64,000 bases of DNA from Molossus alvarezi (lineage: Eukaryota; Chordata; Mammalia; Chiroptera; Molossidae): positions 16,390,501 to 16,454,500 of the forward strand of contig CM073886.1 of the NCBI GenBank assembly GCA_037176705.1, given 5' to 3'. Under the pieces are notes generated by a model. That model made no database searches and had not been told where the DNA came from. It saw only the letters and a program-made list of their open reading frames with translations. Shown here piece after piece: positions 31,800-43,108 of this stretch. The position numbers and the translations under genes are program-made. The stretch's first letter is position 1. Each line of letters begins with the position of its first letter.

Positions 31800-33310
31800 T
31801 GAGAGATCCTTATCCATTAGGATTCTTTTAGTTGTAGGTAACTGAAAGCACATCTGTCTTAACCAAAGAGAAGTTATGGTCTCACATAAGCTGCAAAGTC
31901 TGGGGCTGGCTTCAGAGGCCTGCAGCCTGCACTCAGAGGGTCAGAGGGCTCTGTGCTTGGGGCAATGGTCTACTGTCACTGGCAATTCTTTCTTTTTTTA
32001 AATCCTCACTTGAGGATATGTTTTTATTGATTTGAGAGAGAGAGGGGAATGGGGAGAGAAAGAGAGAGAGAGATAGAGAGAGAGAGAAACATTGATGTGA
32101 GAGATAAACATCAATCAGTTGCCTCCTGTTTGCACTCCAGCCAGGGATCCAACATGAAACCTGGGTATGTGCCCTGACCTAGAATCGAAACCTCAAACTT
32201 CTGGTGTACTGGACGGTGCAAGATTAAAAGTGAGCAGAAGGTATTTTACATCCGTGACTGAGTAATTCGGTGGCACTGACACCCCCAAGAGGCCACACCT
32301 TCTGAATCAGAATTTGCTTCAAATGCAGAAAGAAGGCAATGGTGTTCTAAGAAACAGAATGCTCAAAGAACTGTCTCCTACCTTCCATAATTGCATGTCA
32401 TATCCTTGCACCTGCCAACCAATTACACTGAAAACGAGGATGTAGAAGGAAAGGTACAGCTGTGGTTTCTCCTCCTTTCCATCCTTCCTTTATGAATCCG
32501 TAAGCTGGAGGTTGAGAGTGTGAATAGAGGGTGCTCCAATCAAGAAGTGAAACAAAACAGTTGAGTTAGCTTTTGAGCAGTATTTCTACTGTTCTAGCAA
32601 GAACAAAATGCATGCATGTGCTGTGCAATGTAATACAAATTATGCAATTTTAGTAATTTCACATATGAGTTAAATGCTCATATCTGCATTTAAAACTGGT
32701 CTTGTACAATGTAAAGATGAGGGCAAAATTCATGCTGATAATTTACAACTGTAATTTCTTTTGATTTAGAATGACATTCAATAGCAAATATTAGTAATAA
32801 TAATATCACAAGAAGTTGAGAGGGAGAAACCCTGGGAGAGAGACAAGAGCTTCATATTTCAGTACATTTAATGGCACTTTGCTCCTGATTTTGGAACAAG
32901 GGGTTTATATTATTGTTTTGCATCAGACCCTGCAAATGATACAGCCAGGCCTGAATCTGTAAGTAGATCTGGCTTCAGATGCCTTTGGCTTCAGGGTTTC
33001 AAATAATACAATCAAAGCTTGGCTCCTCTCTGGCCCTCCTTGTGCTGACTTCAGTCTCAGGTCTCATGTGGTGGTAGGATAGAGGTGGTAGTTGCAACAT
33101 TAGTAGCTGAAGACTCTTTCCCATAAGTCCCAGCAAAAGCCTCCTTGAATTTTGATGGGCCTTGTGTTTTCCTGAACCCATCATTCCTGCCGGGAGAGTG
33201 TAATACCCAGATGGGTTTCATCCTGATTCACTTACTCAGCCTCATCTGAGCTGGGAATGGAGGATGGGTGGGTCTGCAAAAGAAAATCAGGGATCAGTAA
33301 CCAGAGACGA
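31800..33310. other. Ancient repeat at both ends, no gene
   Basis: 31805-31985 (tccattaggattcttttagttgtagg, tctcacataagctgcaaagtc) and 32935-33300 (gcttcagggtttc, ctcatgtggtgg, gactctttcccataagtcccagc) look like two ends of one old interspersed repeat. The middle 32230-32935 is AT-rich without recognised content. Confidence 0.4.
31993..32219 (-). mobile_element. SINE class C, 5' truncated
   Basis: Antisense; A-tail side gaggatatg with purine tract, lacks the final ~20 bp of the head. Confidence 0.85.
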
Positions 33311-33424
33311 GCAAAGGGATCCAAGTCTGGGAACACAGCTCTCCCCTACCCCTTTCAGAATGCCTAGCAGCCACACACACCTTCTCTCTTTACACACCCT
33401 CCTTCCTTACAGCTACAAAAATGC

Positions 33425-33426
33425 AT

Positions 33427-33462
<36 letters not shown>
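33425..33462. repeat. (TTTA)n microsatellite
   Basis: Nine tetranucleotide units formed from the SINE tail. Confidence 0.95.
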
Positions 33463-33694
33463 TCCTCACCAAGGGGAATTTTTGCATTTATCTTCAGATA
33501 GAGCAGGAGGAAGAGTGGGAGGGAGAGAGAGAGAAACATCCATGCAAAAGAGACACATCGACTGGTTGCCACCCACACAACCCCAACCGGGGCAGGGAGA
33601 ACTGCAACTGAGGTACGGGCCCTTGCAGGAACCGAACTCGGGACTCTCTGGTCCGCCTGCAATGCTCTAACCGCTGAGCCGAACAGGCCAGGGC
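33430..33694 (-). mobile_element. SINE class A with (TAAA)n tail
   Basis: Antisense; TSD caaaaatgcattta at 33416-33429 and 33695-33708. The tail has become a TTTA microsatellite. Confidence 0.96.
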
Positions 33695-33708
33695 CAAAAA
33701 TGCATTTA

Positions 33709-34617
33709 TATACATAAAATGTGTTATTCTCTCCCCCAGAGCAGACAAGTCAAAGTTTTATCCAGTCACAGTATCCTACTCGAAGGCTGTAATCGCTGGG
33801 TGATTTTCTCTCCTTTCTGCTAGGTCTGGGATCCCAGTCGTCATGATCTGGCCACCTATTGCTGAATGATGAATTCAACCAACCCCAGCACATGAATAAG
33901 GTATTCTAGAAGGGGGTCAGGAAAACCACCCCAAATAACTCTCACTGGGAGAGGGGAGATTGGGAAAGAGTGGTCACCAGTCCACCATAGATACATTCCG
34001 ACGTCCACCCCCCACCCCGGTTCTGCTCTCTGCAAGAACGTCCCAGAGCCCTTGTTCTCTCAGAGCCCTGGTTGTGTGGTCCATTGAGGAAACATCTGAG
34101 TTGAGTATTGGGGAGAATAGCCCTTCTGGAGGCTGCACATCTTCAACAGGCCGCTTCTTATTGGCATGAGAGAGAGTGTAGACTATGAGTAATCATCCAC
34201 TTTTGTCTGCCAGATTTGGGATTTTTGGCCTTGCTCCGCGTTCTATCTACTTGCTGCCTGCCACTTCCACAGGCTGGAGTAACTGAAGCCAGAGATCTGT
34301 CAAGTCAGAGTCTGCATAGGAAAGGCGGCCTGGGAATTTCTGTTTCCTAGCAACAGGCCTCCATGCTTGGCCCCTGCCCCAGAAGCTCCGGGTCATGGCT
34401 GCCCGCGGGGCGGGTGCCGCCATCTTGACCACCACCCACATCCCGTTTTCTGTCTGGGGAAAGCGGAAATGGTCACATCGCAGGCGGGTGGCCTTGCAGT
34501 CTGCCGTGGGCATGCTGGCCACGTCTTTATAACATGAAAGAGAGGCCTTGCACACACCACTGCTGAGATGGAGCCAGAACCGAAGACCACGAGTCACTTA
34601 GTCCTCTGCGTCTGGGT
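33709..34617. other. Mostly non-repetitive; CpG-rich YY1-like patch at 34385-34530
   Basis: No gene recognised. 34385-34460 contains cggg and cgcgggg motifs and tgccgccatcttgacc (YY1-like, minus strand). A minus-strand frame of 116 codons (34247-34597) spans it, without known domains. Could be a small promoter or an LTR; neither is shown. Confidence 0.35.
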
Positions 34618-34633
34618 CAAAAACTAGAGGGGA

Positions 34634-34851
34634 GCCCTGCAGGTGTGGCTCAGTGGTTGAGTGTCAACCCAGGCACCAAGAGGTTGCCAGTTCAGTTTTG
34701 ATCAGGGCACATGCCCAGGTTGTGGGCCCAAACCCCCGTGGGGGGCATGCAGGAGGCAGCTGATGGATGTTCTCACTCATCAATGTTTCTCTCTTTCTCC
34801 CTCTCCCTTCCTCTCTCTCTCAAATCAATAAAGAAAGAAAAAATTAAAAAG
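34634..34851 (+). mobile_element. SINE class B
   Basis: TSD aaaactagagggga (about 34619-34633) / aaaactagaagggg (about 34852-34865). Confidence 0.95.
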
Positions 34852-34990
34852 AAAACTAGAAGGGGAAAAGACTAAACACAAATTCATGTATCACTTGAGC
34901 AATTTAAGAAGATTTGGTTTTAAAACTCATGAGAAAAACTCAGTGACCAAAGGAAGCATCGTTAAATGAAGGATTAAAACCTATTGAAGA

Positions 34991-35119
34991 GCCCTGGCCG
35001 GTTTGGCCCAGCAGTTAGAGCATTGGCCTGTGGACCAATGAGTCGTGTTCAGTTTGGGTTCAGTTTGGTCAAGGACACATACCTCAATTGTGGTCCACCC
35101 CATTAAAAAAACAAGCAAA
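34991..35119 (+). mobile_element. Short SINE, tRNA-like head only
   Basis: Begins gccctggccggtttggccc and keeps the A- and B-box region, but the whole CT-rich and gggtgaggat part is missing: after ttgtggtccacccc an A-rich tail (attaaaaaaacaagcaaa) follows. TSD ctattgaaga (34981-34990) / ctactgaaga (35120-35129) shows it was retroposed in this short form. Confidence 0.85.
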
Positions 35120-35129
35120 CTACTGAAGA

Positions 35130-35363
35130 ACATCATCAGCTTTAAGAAAAGGCCAAAGGAGTCGCCTAGACACCTACTGATGACTTGTGTGCAGGCAAGG
35201 CCTGCAGTGGGTTGAGTCAAGATGCTCAGCCACCACTGGGACTCCACCTGATCCCATGGAGCCATCAGCAGGAATTTCATCTGATGTTAAGAACAGATGA
35301 CCATACAACACACGACAAAGACCAAGTGTGGATGGAGAACAAGTGTGGATGGAAGTTAAGTTG
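35130..35363. other. Unidentified, with 14-bp tandem duplication
   Basis: caagtgtggatgga occurs twice 18-19 bp apart (about 35327-35355). No repeat family or gene recognised. Confidence 0.4.
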
Positions 35364-35379
35364 TGAGTAAACACTTTTT

Positions 35380-35626
35380 TTAAATCCTTATCAGAGGATA
35401 TTTTTTCATTATCTTCAGATAAAGTGGGAGGGAGGGAGGGAAAGAGAGAGTGAGAGAGAGAGATACATGGATGTGAGAGTGACACATCCATTGGTTGCTT
35501 CCCACACAACCCCAACAAGGGTCAGGGACCAAACTGTAACTGAGGTCCGTGTCCTTGACCGGAATCAAACCCCAGACTCTTTGGTCCTCGGGCCGATGCT
35601 CTCTGCTAAGCCAAACCAGCCAGGGC
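35380..35626 (-). mobile_element. SINE class A
   Basis: Antisense; TSD tgagtaaacactttt (about 35364) / tgagcaaacacattt (35627). Confidence 0.94.
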
Positions 35627-35639
35627 TGAGCAAACACAT

Positions 35640-36400
35640 TTTTAACAAGATTCTCCTGACATGTACTTGGTGCCATGAGTAATCCTCACTGTGTAACGCA
35701 CCATCAGCATCCATGACAAGCATATGTAATTAGTGACATTACTGCTAGGTTGGCCAAGAGTTTACATAGTCAACTATGGGGAGGGATCAGGCCAGGGAAA
35801 CAGGAATATGTGCTGAGGCTCCTCTTGTGTCCCTGTGACTATAACTCACTGTTACTCAGGCAGGTTCCCTCATAGGGGATGTCCATAAACCAGGTGATCC
35901 TGGAGCCTCACACTGACAGTTGGGCTGGGACTGTCACAAAGTTGATGCTGCATTCTAGGTTGCGTTGGATCAGAGTGAGGCAGCCCTCTTTCTGCTGAAG
36001 TGGGAGAGCCCTTTGCCCATTGTTGGCCAAAAAGAGATCGGGGCTACAGGGACACTTCCATGACTCCACACCTCTTATCCTCTTCAGGCCTAAAGGATCT
36101 AGTCCCTCAACTGTGTGAATGCTCTGGGAATTTCCCTTGACTGAGGACACTTGCCTTATCCAAGGTCATATCCCCTTCCTAGGGAGTTTGTGTTTTAGGT
36201 AATAGATGCAGGTGTAGAAGGCTTAGCTGGTCACCCCAACCCTACTCAAGTGCCATTCTGACATCCAGCTGAACTTCTCCCTCTGCCCAGTCCTGCCTCC
36301 TTACTTTCCCCACAAGAGCACTCCTAATACACCTCCTGCATGCTCATCTCCATCTCAGAGTCTGCCTCCCTGAGACTCCAGCCTTCCATAACAGCACCTG
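35640..36400. other. No gene; LTR-like right end
   Basis: 36280-36395 (cctgcctccttactttcc, agagcactcctaatacacctcctgc, tctcagagtctgcctccc) resembles the R/U5 end of an old ERVL-type LTR. The rest is unassigned. Confidence 0.4.
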
Positions 36401-36404
36401 CATT

Positions 36405-36865
36405 AGTTTTCTGGGGCTGCCAAGACAATTTACCAACTTGGTTAAAACAACAGAAATTTTGGGCTTAACTCAACAAAAATTTACAGTCTTGCAATTCTGG
36501 AAACCAGAAGTCTGAAATCAGAGTGTTGCAGAGCCATGCTCCCTCCAGAGGCTCTAGAAGAGGATCCTTCCTGTCTCTTACACCTTCTGTTGGCTCTGGC
36601 ATCCCTTGGCTTGCAGCCACATCACTCCAATCCGTGCCTCTGTCTCCAGGTCTTCACACAGCCATCTCCCCTGTGTGTCTCAAATCTCTCTTTTTTTCTT
36701 GTCAGGACACTTGTCATTGGAATCAGGGCCCTCACAGATAATCCAGGATGATCTCATCTTGAGGTCCTTACTCTAATGACTTCTGAAAAGATCTTTATTC
36801 CAAATAAGGTCACATTTTGAGATTCCAGGTGGACATATTTTTGGAGTCTCCAACTGAACCCCTGC
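36405..36865 (-). mobile_element. MLT1-type LTR, antisense
   Basis: attagttttctggggctgccaagac, gcaattctggaaaccagaagtc, gccatgctccctccagaggctc, catcactccaatcc, ggataatccaggatgatctc, aataaggtcacattttgag: the complete antisense MLT1 order. The two 71-72 codon frames over it are accidental. Confidence 0.9.
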
Positions 36866-38285
36866 AGCAGCCTAGGCTTCCATTTCTATGGCAATAGTAA
36901 GAACAAACTGTGAGCTCTCGGAGGACAGGGATCTCTACTGCATTGTGTCTGGGCTTCCAAGGGCCCCTCAGAAGCAGAGATGGCATGAATAGCCCCACCT
37001 GCCACTAGTTTACAGAGCTGGTGCTGATTGCAACACAGGGTGTGTGGGGGGGAAACACAGACCCCATCACCCATGTCAGCCTCCCCCAAATTGCAGCCAC
37101 CGAGAAAGCCTGGCACACAGTTGGAACTCTATGTAGGATTTCATGAGAGTAGGGACTCCTGCCTTTGTGTCCTGGAGTGAGTGGCCATAAGGTGGCTTCA
37201 GGGTGCCCAAGTGGGGCTGGGAATCTGTGAGGGATGCCTTGATCATTACCTCACTGTGTACTTATGGTTTTTCCTCACTTTGAGGCATACGGATGTTTAG
37301 TGATGTGCCTAAGGCTAGTCCCAGCAAAAACTGTGGAGTCCTGTCTACTGCAGGGTTCTAAATAAGGGACAGAATCATGTTTGGTCCACATGACTCATGA
37401 AACATAGAAGCCTTTAAATGCCACATATGTGGTTGTGTACATTCATATATCCCTGTACAGGTGATGGCCTCTCTGTTCTATCTCTGAGGTAAATAATAAA
37501 GGCTTGTTGGCAAATAGCAGATTAATAGGAATGCTGACATCTTATTCCATGAAGTGCACAATAAGCCTCGGCACCCCAAATATAGGCTGGCAGGCTGATT
37601 TGTTCAAGAGGTCAGGTAGAACAGAGCTACTTTGTAGAAAAGCTGCTGAGAGTTATAGAGTTATATTGACTTCTTCTTAGGAGGTGGAGCTAGGACCACG
37701 GTCCAGAATTTCTGCTCCCTTGGTCACCCTGTCCTGCTAATTGGTGTCCTCTTCTTTCTCTTTACCAACTTCTGTTCCTCTTCCCACTTCCCTCTGTCTC
37801 TCCATGTATGCCAGCATGCATCCAGTCATGAACTTTGATGGGTGCTTTTGTCCTCCCTTTGCTACTCAATACTTCCAACCAGCCCACAGGTAAATGGTGA
37901 CATATACAATCTCCCACACTAACAATATTTACCTACTTACATAGACACATCTTGAAGTGTAAAATGGTTCCAGGGCAAGTAGACGCGAGCGGCCATTGGA
38001 TGTTGGTAGGTCTGATGCAGGTGGGCCCCACTCTCTCCTGTTCTGCTTCCTACCAGGGCCTTGACTCCTTCCCTCCCTCTGCTTCTAGACTCTTCAGGAG
38101 TCTGACTTGCAGAGGGCAAATTGAAGGCCATTAGAGTAAGAGTCGATATTGATGGGATCGTGGCATTCCTTGATGAGGCACAGTACTAATGGAGAGCAGG
38201 CCAGCCCCATAAAAACATTCCTAGACCAGCATCAACACAAGCGTATGAAACTAGGCCACCCCGCTGAATGGTTGCGATGAACTCG
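36866..38285. other. Non-repetitive, no gene recognised
   Basis: 36895-36940 has an L2-like 3' scrap (gagctctcggaggacagggatctc). 37140-38285 shows no repeat family, no frame above 64 codons and no splice-flanked open stretch I trust. Confidence 0.5.
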
Positions 38286-38289
38286 GACA

Positions 38290-38560
38290 GCTGTTGTCCT
38301 CTGAGCACTTACTATGTGCCAAGGATAAGCTAAGAGCTTTCCACACATTATCTTGTTTAATCCTCTCAACAGCCCTGGGAAGTAGATGCTGTTCTTATTA
38401 TTCCCATTTTATAAATGGATCATCTAAAGCTCAGAAGTCAGAGCATTTTTTCCTGTACTATGGAGAGGCAGCTGGCCACGGATTCCCCACAGCATCAGTC
38501 TGTTCTTAATTGCATAGCTGGAAGTGATCAAACAAGTTCTATCACATACCATCACCACAT
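38290..38560 (+). mobile_element. MIR SINE
   Basis: tgagcacttactatgtgccaagg, taatcctctcaacagccctgggaagtag, ttcccattttataaatgga and caatgcatagctgg-like parts follow the MIR core order. Confidence 0.88.
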
Positions 38561-39294
38561 CCCCTTCGGCTCTTGCAAGACTCCAAAGCACCTCCTGGTG
38601 ATGGACCAAGGGCAGAGAAAGGAGGCCGCCGGTCCCACCTTCCCAGCCTCACTCCACTGAGAGCCCTAAGATCTACCTGGTGGGTTGGCCCCTTCAGGCC
38701 TTGAGCCAGCCCTCACCCAGGCACCATGCTATATGTAGCATCTGGATTTGAGTTTGTGTTTGAGCTCAGTGGGCACCCTGGGCACACACTCCCTTTGGCC
38801 CTTACTGTACTGTCTTGATTTTCCCATAGGGAAACCCAAGTTTGGGGCCCAGATTTGGTCTTAGACTGGACCCATGGCTGAACTCTGACATTTTTGGAAA
38901 TGCAAGTTGAGCTGGTGGGTCTGGAAAATAGTCACCCGAGGAAGGGAGGAACCAAGCCCAGCAAGCCCACCCTGTCACAGGTGGCTTTGTCAAACGGCCT
39001 GGCACCCAGTACTTGTGTGGGGTACCCAGAGAACTGGGGGAAAGAGGGGTACAAGTACCGTAAATACAACAAATGTGGCTGGCTGATCCTATAAAATGGC
39101 ACAGCCACTGCTCTGGCCATTAGAGCAGCTGCCATGCCTGGAGAGAACAGACAAGGCCTGGCGAACAGCGGCGGCCAATTGTTTGAGCACTCTCGCAGAC
39201 ACGGACTTCTCTTCGAGAGCACTGGTGAGGCCTGTGGACTCTACTAGTGCAGCAGCTACCTGGGCTGTGGCTACCTCCCCGGGCAGCATGGCAT
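38561..39294. other. No gene; isolated TATA-like box
   Basis: cctataaaatggc at 39089-39101 is a good TATA match, with cagcggcggcc further down at 39168. No ORF above 96 codons with any motif. Unassigned. Confidence 0.35.
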
Positions 39295-39295
39295 C

Positions 39296-39405
39296 AGGCT
39301 CTGGAGACCTGGGTTCAGTCCCACTCCTGACACTTCCTTGCAGTATGACCTGGTGCAAGTTAATTCAAAACTCTCAACCTGGGATGGGAATGATGCTGCC
39401 TATTG
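39296..39405 (-). mobile_element. MIR SINE, antisense
   Basis: agacctgggttcagtcccactcc, tgacctggtgcaagttaa and gggatgggaatgatgctgcc are reverse MIR blocks. Confidence 0.8.
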
Positions 39406-39416
39406 TAGTGGTTTTA

Positions 39417-39649
39417 TTTATTTATTTATTTTTCTTAATTATCTTCAGAAAGAGTGGGAGGGAGGGAGGGAGAGGGAAAGAGAGAAACATCGATGTGAGA
39501 GAGACACATTGACCAGTTGCCTCCCCCACGAACCCCCCAGGGCTGGGGATGAACCACAACCGAGGTATGTGCTCTTGACGGGAATTGAACCCACAACTCT
39601 TTGGTCTGCAGGCTGACGCTCTAACCACTGAGCAAAACCAGCCAGGGCT
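39417..39649 (-). mobile_element. SINE class A
   Basis: Antisense with (TTTA) tail; TSD attgtagtggtttta (39402-39416) / attgtaatggtttta (39650-39664). Confidence 0.95.
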
Positions 39650-39654
39650 ATTGT

Positions 39655-40162
39655 AATGGTTTTAAAGTATGTCTACAAATTCTTTGATACTCCTCCCTTC
39701 ACGAGGTGGAGACTAGTTCCTCTTCCCTTGAGTGGGCCAAACTTAGTAAGTCACTTCTGATAGAATAAAACAGAAGGGATAGTGTGTGACCTTGGAGAAC
39801 TGGTTCTAAAAGGTGCTGTGGCTTCCTGCCTGCTCCCTTTCTTGCTCTTGATCACTTACTCTGGGGAAAGCCAGCTGCCGTGTTATGAAGAGAGGCCCAC
39901 TGAAGAATTGAGGCCTCCAGCCAACAGCCATGTGAGGGCACCATCTTGGAAGTGGGTCCTCCAGCCCCAGGCGAGCCTTTACATGATGGCAGCTCTGGCC
40001 AGCATCTCAACTGCAACTCATGAGAGACCCTGGACAAGAATCACTTAATTAAGTTGCTCCTAAATTTCTGACCAGTGGAAATTGTGACATAATAAATGTT
40101 TGTTCTTTAAGTCATCACATTTTGGGGGTAATCTGTTATACAGCAATTGATAACTGATACAC
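39655..40162 (+). mobile_element. MLT1-type LTR, sense, full length
   Basis: Starts taatggttttaaagtatgtctac, contains gcctccagccaacagcc, and ends acataataaatgtttgttctttaag, ttttgggggtaatctgttatacagca and aactgatacaca. About 505 bp; the AATAAA at 40091-40096 is the LTR poly-A signal. Confidence 0.88.
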
Positions 40163-40590
40163 ACATTTCAAGGTATTTGTTAGGATTCACGGACATAACA
40201 TACATGAATGGCCAGAAGCCTGACAGACACTCAGTCTGATTATCTCCTTTCCACTCTGAGTTCTCAACAAGCCTCTCCTCAGGGGACTGAGGTTTGGACT
40301 GTGGGTTACACTCACTCAGGGGCCAGCCCTCCTGCCAGGTTCCCCAGCTTCCTCTTCTTTTCCCCCCATGTGCCTCCAGGGCTTGTCCACCAGAGATGCT
40401 GGCTGTCACACTGGGGAAGGCCTGTTCTCTCTTTTATACAAAGGATCAAAGAAATTGGTTGACATCCAGTTTCATCCAAATCATGTGGCAATATTGTATA
40501 CCAAGGTCTCGGCACACAAACACAATTGGGATCCCCAAACTGTAAATCAGTACATACCACTTCTCACTTAAACCCCCTCCCCCCCCGCCA
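40163..40590. other. No gene recognised
   Basis: Several overlapping frames of 67-100 codons on both strands without motifs; no repeat identified. Confidence 0.45.
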
Positions 40591-41040
40591 GCAGCTTCCC
40601 TTTATCCTTAGAGTAAGGATTCCAACCCATTACCAGGCTATAAGACTCGTGATATACCCCACCTCCATTGCATAACCATTTATTATGCTACAAGCTCCTG
40701 TCTTCCTCATGCCCCTCAAACATGCAAAACCACTTTGTTTCTTCCACACAGAACAGTCTCCTGTCAGACCATCACAAGGTTGCCTCTTTTCCATTACTTT
40801 GAGTGTGACTCAGTGTCACCTCCTTGGGACCCCAGCCTCACCCCAGGTCCTCTCTACCACATTATCTTATTTTATCCTTTTATCACCAGCTAAAATAACC
40901 CATTGGCTTTTTTATTGACTGAAGCCCACACTGGCATGGATACTCCTGAAGAGGAGAGCTCTGCCGTGCTTACTCTGAGAGCTAGAATGGTGCCTAGTAC
41001 CCAAGAGACACTCAGATGAACGTTTGTCAGCCAAATGGCT
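40591..41040 (+). mobile_element. L2 LINE 3' part
   Basis: cctttatccttagagtaaggattcc, cattaccaggctataagac, ctcctgtcttcctcatgcccctc, ending tgagagctagaatggtgcctagtac: L2 3' region in sense. 41041-41430 is unassigned. Confidence 0.7.
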
Positions 41041-41431
41041 TTTTGAATATCAATCCGATGCCCTTTTGAAAGCTCTGGGGGCAGCTTTCTTCATGAGGAA
41101 TGCTCTGGCAAATCATTCTATAAAGGGAACAAATCACCTTCAAATTTTCTAACAGCGGTTCATACCTGCATTATAATCATTATAATCCAGGAAGGTTCTT
41201 GTTAGAGATTTTGAAACACCAGTGTCCTGAGGGGAGGAAATCTTGTTCTGATTTGGTTCTAGGTGACACATGAACTACAACACATTGATGGCTTCCCCTT
41301 GGTTGGGTTTTCATATGGGGTTTGCCTGGCCAGCTGGCATTGCCACGGACCAAAAAACAAACCACTGTTAGATTTTTCTAGCCATTCTATTTGACTCTTC
41401 TACTGGGATAGTCCCCTCCCTTCCAGAAATA

Positions 41432-41565
41432 CAGGGTGTTTGTCCCCCCAGAATGTATACAGGGTGTCTGTAGATTCTATTACATTTTGAAAATGAAATG
41501 TATTTTAATAAACACTGGTTTTATAATTACACTTTTTTGTGTATACGTTTTTGGGGGATACCCTA
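41432..41565. mobile_element. Tc1/mariner-type MITE
   Basis: Terminal inverted repeats cagggtgtttgtccccc ... gtttttgggggatacccta flanked by TA on both sides (41430-41431 and 41566-41567). About 134 bp, no transposase. Ends resemble Hsmar2/MADE2-like elements, but with an extra cagggtgtctgtag copy near the left end. Confidence 0.75.
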
Positions 41566-41567
41566 TA

Positions 41568-42290
41568 TTTAATCTTTCTTGACTGGCTGTAAAGGTGGTA
41601 GAACAAAGAGTAGGGAAAGGGGATTTAATCCAAGGGCATGGTGCTAAAGGAAAATGCTGTGACATTTTATCCTTTCCTTAGCACCACACTAAAGGTAGGA
41701 GAGAAAGAAGAGAGGTCTTCTCCTACTCAATTGTAAGGTTGCCTAAACTGGGAAGGTTTCAGCCAGATATTTCCGAGGAGCTGAAAGCAATTCTGTTGGG
41801 AGTACAATGCACATGTTTGAGTGTTCCCTCCCCTGAGCTGTTGGCAGTGGGCCAACCCTCACCTGCTTGTGATGGGGGCCCTGCCATGCACAACCCTGGG
41901 CACAGTCACCAAGCCCACATGCTATCAATCAGCATACAGGAAGTCAACTTGCTGGCCAGAGTCCAGACCTCAGGAGAGGGCAGGGAGGAAGCCAGCTCAT
42001 AGAACTAGGAAAACCTGTCCTGGTGTGGGAGGGGCACAAGGAGGTGAGCCCACAGGAGACTTCAGCGGAGGGCCTACATGGTGTTTGCTAATCTTCAGTG
42101 GGTCCCTGGCAGGGAGGTTTTTAAAAAAATCATATATAAATTGGGTAAGTTGCCCTTGTTTAATGGGGAAGGCGGGGGGAAGAGAGGAGGTGAGTGACTC
42201 TGAGCATTAAAGAACATTGTGAAACCTGTCCCTAATGGGAAAGCTGAAATAGAGGGAAAATTCTAACAAAGATGGGATTAAGCGTTTGCT
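41568..42290. other. No gene recognised
   Basis: Mixed sequence without clear repeats; frames up to 129 codons on the plus strand lack motifs. Confidence 0.45.
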
Positions 42291-42349
42291 AGTCTTGCTG
42301 ACAAAGATTTGGAAATGTCCTTCTTTCTTCCTGCAGAAGAAGTTCAGCC

Positions 42350-42424
42350 AGTTCACCTCCATCAGGTGGATGAAGGTGATGCAGGGAAGCTGGACGCAGA
42401 ACCAGAAGTAACAACCAAAGGCAG
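42350..42424 (+). other. Weak exon candidate
   Basis: A good acceptor (tctttcttcctgcag, about 42324-42338) precedes an open, charged stretch (EEVQPVHLHQVDEGDAGKLDAEPE). A matching donor is not obvious and an old L1 begins at about 42470. May be chance. Confidence 0.2.
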
Positions 42425-42469
42425 TATTGCTCTTTCAGGCGGGTCAGGATATGGGGGCATTACTCATTG

Positions 42470-43108
42470 CCAGGGAATTGTAATCAAAGCCACACTGACA
42501 TACCCCTTCATACCCACTAGGATGGCCACAATAAAAAAACAACAAAAAATAATAACAAGGCAATAGCAGTGTTGGTGAGGATGTGGAGGAATTGGAACCC
42601 TCATACACTGCTGGTGGGAATGTAAAGTGGTGCAGCTGCTTTGAAAGCCAATGTGGCAGTTCCTCAAAAGGTTAAACATACAGTTATCATATGACCCAAC
42701 AATTCCACTCCTGGGTAAAGAGAAATGAAAACTTGTATCCACACAAAAACATGTACACAAATGTTCACAGTAGTATTATTCATCATAGCCCAAAGTGGAA
42801 ACAACTCAAACGTCCATAGGCTGGTGAATGGATAAACAAAATGTGGTCTATCCATACAAGGGAATATCAGTCAGTCATTAAAAGGGATGAAATTCTGACA
42901 AACGCTACAGCATGCATAGACCTTGAACATATGATGCGCAGTGAAAGAAGCCAGACACAAAAGGACAGATATTGTATGTTTCTATGTTTCTATTTACACA
43001 AAATGTCCAGAACTGGCAAATTCATAGAGACAGAAAGTAGATGAGTGGTTACCTAGATTACCTAGCATAGGGATTGGGGAATGAGAAGATTAGGGAAATT
43101 ATTATTTC
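42470..43108 (+). mobile_element. Old L1 (L1M) ORF2 end and 3'UTR
   Basis: aggatggccacaataaaaaa, acccaacaattccactcctggg, tagtattattcatcatagccc and caaattcatagagacagaaagtag give the ORF2 C-terminus order, then the start of the 3'UTR. Interrupted by the TUBB retrocopy. Confidence 0.85.

Noticed and set aside
36523..36751. Two 71-72 codon frames
   Set aside because: Entirely inside an antisense MLT1 LTR.
39089..39101. TATA box and downstream GC stretch as a gene promoter
   Set aside because: No ORF, exon or conserved element behind it; a single motif is not enough.
39089..39512. Overlapping 89-138 codon frames
   Set aside because: They run across a MIR and into an antisense SINE, so they are chance frames.
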